From: Candidatus Bathyarchaeota archaeon
GTDB lineage: Archaea; Thermoproteota; Bathyarchaeia; RBG-16-48-13; GCA-020355125
Length of the DNA: 15,628 nt
Reading direction: 5' to 3'
Assembly (NCBI GenBank): GCA_026014905.1
Contig: JAOZHK010000152.1
Coordinates: forward strand, 1-15,628
Part shown: positions 13,080 to 15,628 of the stretch, one piece after another
How the letters are laid out: every line of letters starts with the position of its first letter
How positions within the stretch are numbered: the stretch's first letter is position 1
Notes under the pieces: model-generated
Told to the model about the DNA's origin: nothing
What the model saw: only the letters and a program-made list of their open reading frames with translations
Databases searched by the model: none
Program-made: the position numbers and the translations under genes

Positions 13080-13099
13080 TCTGGGATTTAAGGCCTTCA
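13080..13099 (-). promoter_or_regulatory. Promoter element P6 of the second MFS gene
   Basis: Minus strand TGAAGGCCTTAAATCCCAGA, 33 bases before ATG 13047. Confidence 0.65.
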
Positions 13100-13127
13100 C
13101 ACAATTCAGGATGTTAAATCAAAGATT

Positions 13128-13526
13128 CTAGTAGTATTTTCGCGCGCGCGCCTTTGGTGTTAACTTGTCCCAGTAGGCGATGATGTATTCGCCCATGAGG
13201 TCGTCGATCATTGTAGGATCAATTAATCCTCGTTCCACATAGACACCGAGTCCACCAAAATAACTGCCTATTTGCGTGATCGCGACCCATAAATCAGATT
13301 GAAGCCCATACTTTTGCGCCCAATCTTCGTAATTGGTCCAGTCCTCGACATACAGGACTTTTTGTAGAGAGCGACGCATTTCTGCGCTGTTAAAGCGTTG
13401 ATTAACATCCATAAAAAGTTGAGCCTGACGGGTCTCCAACTCCTGTTTCCTTGAACTGAGTGACAGAATCACTCCAATGATGATACTGACTCCTGTGATT
13501 ACTACCATAATTGTTTGTACATCCAT
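13128..13526 (-). CDS. Membrane-anchored DUF4760-like hypothetical protein
   Basis: 132 residues: one N-terminal transmembrane helix (about 5-22, IMVVITGVSIIIGVIL), a charged coiled-coil-prone stretch (RKQELETRQAQLFMD), then a helical soluble domain with MRRSLQKVLYVEDW, a Trp-rich middle and SYFGGLGVYVERGLID. This layout is found in many small proteins of unknown function (DUF4760-like). It ends TPKARARKYY, where ARAR is read from CG tract T14 and the stop comes three codons later; whether this tail is native cannot be told. P7 ends 30 bases before ATG 13526. Likely membrane-attached; no enzymatic motif seen. Confidence 0.65.
   Translation of the reverse strand: MDVQTIMVVITGVSIIIGVILSLSSRKQELETRQAQLFMDVNQRFNSAEMRRSLQKVLYVEDWTNYEDWAQKYGLQSDLWVAITQIGSYFGGLGVYVERGLIDPTMIDDLMGEYIIAYWDKLTPKARARKYY
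13141..13151. repeat. CG tract T14 (11 nt)
   Basis: Encodes ARAR near the end of the DUF4760-like protein. The gene may end naturally here, or its former end may have been replaced. Confidence 0.9.
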
Positions 13527-13555
13527 TCACATCACCTTGAGTAAGAAAGGGGTAA

Positions 13556-13575
13556 TCTGGGATTTAAGACTTCAA
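13556..13575 (-). promoter_or_regulatory. Promoter element P7 of the DUF4760-like gene
   Basis: Minus strand TTGAAGTCTTAAATCCCAGA, 30 bases before ATG 13526. A T7 run (13583-13590) ending the upstream gene directly precedes it. Confidence 0.7.
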
Positions 13576-13582
13576 AGAATAA

Positions 13583-13590
13583 GAAAAAAA
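13583..13590 (-). terminator. T-run terminator after the zinc-binding hypothetical gene
   Basis: TTTTTTTC on the minus strand, about 20 bases after the stop at 13610, the usual archaeal oligo-T type signal. Confidence 0.5.
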
Positions 13591-13609
13591 TGAGGAGACA
13601 AAGAGATAA

Positions 13610-14029
13610 CTAGCTATACATGGCGCTTGAAACTGGAGGTTTACTAATGATGAGCTGGAGATATTCCACGGTGACGGGACTGACTTCGACAATGCCGCTG
13701 CACACGTCACAACGATAGCTGATGGTCACGGGAGTTACTTGTTCCTTTTCCCAGACTCCCATAGGTCCTGATGAATCGAGTACTTCAATTTGCTTCGTTT
13801 GTCCCACGTCAAAGTCACCATTTTTTAAAGCATCAAGGTACACGATCCGCTGGCTATGATGACAATGTGGACACGTGTTGGCATGGGCGGTGTTCAATAA
13901 CGGATTGCGGTCCAATGTCCCGTTCCTCGCACTGGAGATAATGAGTGTTTTTAGTGTACGAGAGAGTTGTTCATTGTTCTGTCCGCTGGATGATTCTTCA
14001 CTCATGAAGTGATCCCAAGAATATTGCAC
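13610..14029 (-). CDS. Hypothetical protein with split CxxC/CxxC zinc site
   Basis: 139 residues from ATG 14029, or 131 from the second Met (MSEESSS). The first 45 residues are polar and helical. A split zinc ribbon follows: Cys53/Cys56 (CPHCHHSQ) and Cys107/Cys110 (CDVCSG), separated by about 50 residues that look like beta strands. The end is hydrophobic-aliphatic (VEYLQLIISK). Such a split ribbon is common in archaeal regulatory or RNA-binding proteins, but no family is recognised. P8 ends 41 bases before ATG 14029, which supports the first start. Single-gene transcript with a T-run terminator after it. Confidence 0.65.
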   Translation of the reverse strand: MQYSWDHFMSEESSSGQNNEQLSRTLKTLIISSARNGTLDRNPLLNTAHANTCPHCHHSQRIVYLDALKNGDFDVGQTKQIEVLDSSGPMGVWEKEQVTPVTISYRCDVCSGIVEVSPVTVEYLQLIISKPPVSSAMYS

Positions 14030-14069
14030 AACAACGAATTTAGGTTTTGAGGTTCAATCATTGAGCTGG

Positions 14070-14090
14070 CTAGGATTTAAGGACTTCAAA
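14070..14090 (-). promoter_or_regulatory. Promoter element P8 of the zinc-binding hypothetical gene
   Basis: Minus strand TTTGAAGTCCTTAAATCCTA, 41 bases before ATG 14029. Confidence 0.65.
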
Positions 14091-14214
14091 AAGAGGCAGG
14101 ATGGTTCTCAATTACTGAGTATTTTATAGCTGAAGGAGCCCTCAGGGATCTGTACCACGCCACCCGTCGAGCATTTTTTTGACTCTCTCTTTCCACGTAA
14201 GAGATGAGACCACG

Positions 14215-14428
14215 TCAGGGATTTACGCGTGCAGAGCAGATCCCATGTCGCGTTGAGGGCATTGACGTGTTATACCAATTGTCAGTATAGCATTTTAGCA
14301 CATAAACCTCGCAAACTTGAGTGATGAATTCATCATTTTTGCAGTCAATGTAATACATCAACACCGTATCGTATTGTTCAGGAATAGATGAACGTAATAC
14401 CGTGCTACCGAAAATTACGATAATTCAT
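14215..14428 (-). pseudogene. Remnant of an unrecognised gene below promoter P9
   Basis: On the minus strand a 71-codon frame runs from about 14428 to TGA at 14215 with protein-like composition (IVIFGSTVLRSSIPEQY, VLMYYIDCKNDEF, CYTDNWYN). It has no good start at its beginning; just upstream, in another frame, sits ARAEVFNELS next to CG tract T15, so the two may be one gene broken by a frameshift. The FGS motif followed by an Asp recalls nucleotidyltransferases, but the second acidic residue is missing, so this is only a guess. Promoter P9 lies about 25 bases on the other side of T15, suggesting that the real N-terminus was lost at the tract. Confidence 0.35.
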
Positions 14429-14450
14429 TAAATACTTCAGCACGTGCGTA

Positions 14451-14458
14451 CGCGCGCG
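14451..14458. repeat. CG tract T15 (8 nt)
   Basis: ACGCGCGCGT with flanks, between promoter P9 and the remnant gene. Confidence 0.85.
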
Positions 14459-14481
14459 TAGTGTGCGAGTATCCAGGGGTT

Positions 14482-14501
14482 GTGGGATTTGAGACTTCAA
14501 A
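14482..14501 (-). promoter_or_regulatory. Promoter-like element P9
   Basis: Minus strand GTTTGAAGTCTCAAATCCCA, 24 bases from CG tract T15. Its gene appears to have been replaced by the remnant at 14215-14428. Confidence 0.45.
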
Positions 14502-14510
14502 CAGGAGAGG

Positions 14511-14534
14511 AAAAAAATAGCGGTTAGGTGCTGA
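14511..14534 (-). terminator. Terminator-like CAGCACCTAACC plus T7
   Basis: Minus strand CAGCACCTAACCGCTATTTTTTT, nearly identical to the copy at 11189-11213, and located between P10 and P9. Confidence 0.5.
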
Positions 14535-14581
14535 CTGTAGCTAAGCTAGCTAGCATCACCTCATAAACAGACATAGGGTGA

Positions 14582-14602
14582 TCTGGAATTTAAGAGTTCA
14601 AA
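14582..14602 (-). promoter_or_regulatory. Promoter-like element P10
   Basis: Minus strand TTTGAACTCTTAAATTCCAG. Only a 16-codon frame lies between it and the next terminator. Confidence 0.45.
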
Positions 14603-14645
14603 CAGAAAAAACACAAGAAAAAAGGGAGGGGGGAGTAGATGGTGT

Positions 14646-14876
14646 TTAGCTGTCTAAGAGTGCTTTCAGCATCTCGGGGCTGACTTGGACGCCACCTGAT
14701 CCCCAGTTCTCGAACTCAACTTCATCAATCACGACGGTTGCTGCAGGTAAGACTTTCTCCATAGGATGCGGGCGGGCTTCGATTTCCGCTACGACTTCAC
14801 TCACGCGGCGAATCATTTCGGCTTTCTGCTCCTTGGATACAAGTCCCTTCAAGACTTTAATGTTAATGAATGGCAT
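14646..14876 (-). CDS. 4-oxalocrotonate tautomerase family protein
   Basis: 76 residues starting MPFINIKVLKG; the Pro after the initiator Met is the catalytic base of the tautomerase superfamily. The rest matches: a helix with KEQKAEMIRRVSEVVAE, the strand VVIDEVEFENWGSGG with the conserved Asn-Trp-Gly, and a short C-terminal helix. Slightly longer than classical 4-OT (about 62). A strong AAGGAGAT lies 7 bases before ATG 14876. It sits 107 bases downstream of the OYE C-terminal fragment on the same strand and was probably co-transcribed with it; an enone reductase plus keto-enol tautomerase is a sensible pair in degradation of unsaturated ketones. Complete and likely functional if transcribed. 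Confidence 0.9.
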   Translation of the reverse strand: MPFINIKVLKGLVSKEQKAEMIRRVSEVVAEIEARPHPMEKVLPAATVVIDEVEFENWGSGGVQVSPEMLKALLDS

Positions 14877-14983
14877 ATGTTCTTCATCTCCTTTGCATTC
14901 TTGGTATTTGTATCATCGCTCCCCACCTCGGAACTCGTGAAACACGCGAATCTACTTCGCCTTAGTTTACAATGGTATGACCA

Positions 14984-15242
14984 TCACTCCGCGGCTACGT
15001 GTGGACAGTGAAGATCTTTGCCTTGAAATAGTGCCCAGACGCAGGCGTTGTCAGAGCCGCATTCCGAGGGTCCTGTGTCACCGGATTTCCAGCGATTCAC
15101 AAGGTCGGGTTCGCGAATAAGGGGACGACAGAGTCCAATGTAATCAGCGATCTTAGAGTCAACTATCTGTTGTGCGAGGTCGTATGACTTGATTCCGGCT
15201 GTCAAGATTACAGGAATTTGAATTTTTTGTTTGAGTTGTTGA
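14984..15242 (-). pseudogene. Old Yellow Enzyme, C-terminal fragment
   Basis: The frame runs out of CG tract T16 as AQQLKQKIQIPVILTAGIKS and continues with the last strands and FMN phosphate site of the TIM barrel (DYIGLCRPLIREPDLVNRW), then a Cys-containing tail (CGSDNACVW, CPHV) where relatives have CxxCN-type cysteines. About 85 residues; the only available starts (TTG near 15205) fall inside the barrel. It is the exact continuation of the middle fragment at 3155-3576: A ends in the helix before the strand IPVIL, B begins in that helix. The 4-OT gene follows. Not active alone. Confidence 0.83.
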
Positions 15243-15252
15243 GCGCGCGCGC
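15243..15252. repeat. CG tract T16 (10 nt)
   Basis: 5' edge of the OYE C-terminal fragment. Joining it to T4 rebuilds the OYE gene. Confidence 0.9.
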
Positions 15253-15316
15253 AGTTTTACTCGAAGGAAAAGAGATATGGTCACTTGCTTCTTTGTTAGA
15301 ATTGCTGGCTAATTAG
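15251..15316 (+). pseudogene. Possible 3' end of an unknown gene right of T16
   Basis: On the plus strand the tract is followed by 21 sense codons (AVLLEGKEIWSLASLLELLAN) and a TAG. The composition is protein-like and amphipathic, and the frame is open through the tract. It may be the tail of a gene whose front lies elsewhere. Too short for a family call. Confidence 0.25.
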
Positions 15317-15339
15317 GTACGCATACCATAGAAAAATAA

Positions 15340-15346
15340 CGCGCGC
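15340..15346. repeat. CG tract T17 (7 nt)
   Basis: Short alternating tract 6 bases beyond the stop of the winged-helix gene (minus strand). Breaks no recognised gene. Confidence 0.7.
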
Positions 15347-15351
15347 ACACA

Positions 15352-15628
15352 TTACATAAACACGGTTGGTACCGGAAATTTTTCAGCGTGCTTCGTTCGA
15401 CCCATTAATTTCTCAATTTCATAGAAGTAATTGACGACGTTCTTTCCCCGATCAGTTATTGTGTATCGCTTTTTCGTTATTCCATCAATTCGTTGGACGA
15501 GTTTCTGTTCTAAAAGGAAATCGATGCAATTCACGACGCGATCATACGAGAGGTTTGCGGTATATACGACTCGGGACGGGGCTTGTCGTCCATTGTAGAT
15601 TGCCTTTAATACGTCAAGATTGAGTTCT
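15352..15628 (-). CDS. Winged-helix transcriptional regulator (5'-partial at window edge)
   Basis: The frame is open to the right edge, so the start is outside. The 91 visible residues form a typical archaeal winged helix: LDVLKAIYNG (helix 1), APSRVVYTANLSYDRVVNCIDFL (helix-turn-helix), KLVQRIDGITKKRYTITDRG (wing) and a C-terminal helix VVNYFYEIEKLMG that usually mediates dimerisation. The pattern xxTxxGxxxxxY is that of the small archaeal regulators with a TxxG wing end. GTG near 15534 would be an internal codon, not the start. Target unknown; the OYE/tautomerase genes lie downstream on the same strand but separated by T16 and T17. Confidence 0.75.
   Translation of the reverse strand, partial: ELNLDVLKAIYNGRQAPSRVVYTANLSYDRVVNCIDFLLEQKLVQRIDGITKKRYTITDRGKNVVNYFYEIEKLMGRTKHAEKFPVPTVFM

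Larger units (their letters stand above)
14091..14645. other. Gene-poor stretch of 550 bases
   Basis: Holds the broken frame at 14215-14428, CG tract T15, promoter-like elements P9 and P10, one terminator-like T run, and GCTAGCTAGC palindromic sequence (14543-14554). No intact gene longer than about 50 codons is convincing. A 16-codon frame (MSVYEVMLASLATVST) starts 8 bases after P10, but is too short to call. Confidence 0.5.

Noticed and set aside
14543..14554. GCTAGCTAGC palindromes (also near 1668, 4601 and 7215) as recombination sites
   Set aside because: They are short, variable, and do not coincide with gene breaks.
1361..14602. Repeated TTTGAAGnCTTAAATCCC as tRNA T-arm or tRNA fragments
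   Set aside because: It resembles GGTTCAAATCC only loosely, no cloverleaf can be drawn around it, and the spacing to start codons fits a promoter.
849..15346. Assembler mis-joins caused by the CG tracts as shared repeats
   Set aside because: Tracts of 6-13 bases are shorter than any usual assembly overlap and their flanks are unrelated. Chimeric library molecules remain possible and are stated as the main alternative.
1..15628. CRISPR array expected because of the Cas1 domain
   Set aside because: No direct repeats of 24-40 bases with regular spacers were seen on either strand; the repeated promoter elements are unevenly spaced and sit upstream of genes.

Overview
The window reads as chromosomal DNA of a moderately AT-rich prokaryote, most likely an archaeon. 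The evidence is TATA/BRE-like promoters a short distance upstream of starts, T-run terminators, zinc-ribbon plus membrane proteins, an archaeal-type winged-helix regulator and a Cas1 relative. A CuA protein points to respiration with oxygen or nitrogen oxides. The lineage (Asgard/Heimdallarchaeia-like, Thermoplasmatota or other) cannot be fixed from the sequence.

Layout. 1-880: a small membrane protein and a B12-binding radical-SAM-type gene cut off in the middle. 846-3120: a DUF4184 membrane gene cut off at its 3' end, a 37-residue membrane microprotein, a broken secreted coiled-coil gene, the tail of a zinc-ribbon gene, a zinc-ribbon/membrane gene and an RDD gene. 3120-5060: the middle of an Old Yellow Enzyme (OYE) gene, the last part of an MntP manganese exporter, a DUF420-like gene followed by a CuA cupredoxin, and a membrane-anchored fragment. 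5057-7240: an Fe-S/flavodoxin-type reductase, the C-terminal two thirds of a Cas1 integrase, the C-terminal part of an FTR1 iron permease, and a DtxR-type iron repressor with an in-frame stop. 7250-14030, all on the minus strand: a molybdopterin oxidoreductase, the tail of a beta-lactamase-family gene, an MFS transporter, a nitroreductase, a second MFS transporter with a frameshift, and two hypothetical proteins. 14030-15628: a gene-poor stretch, a 4-oxalocrotonate tautomerase, the C-terminal part of an OYE gene, and a winged-helix regulator running off the edge.

The main signal is a set of 17 pure alternating CG tracts (6-13 bases, named T1-T17 here), far more than expected by chance. They are not randomly placed. 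About ten sit exactly where a recognisable gene starts or stops in mid-domain, or changes frame. Two OYE pieces lying 12 kb apart (right of T4 and left of T16) join in the correct order and strand through their CG tracts, as if the 3.1-15.2 kb segment had been a circle, or had been exchanged, at these tracts. In the second MFS gene, removing one CG unit restores the frame. The simplest reading is that CG tracts are breakpoints and slippage sites, biological or from library preparation; raw reads would separate these.

The second signal is a promoter-like element, TTTGAAGnCTTAAATCCC on the minus strand, present about ten times (P1-P10). Five copies sit 30-41 bases upstream of intact minus-strand genes, often just after a T-run terminator. 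Other copies have only gene remnants or nothing clear below them, as expected if rearrangement separated promoters from genes.
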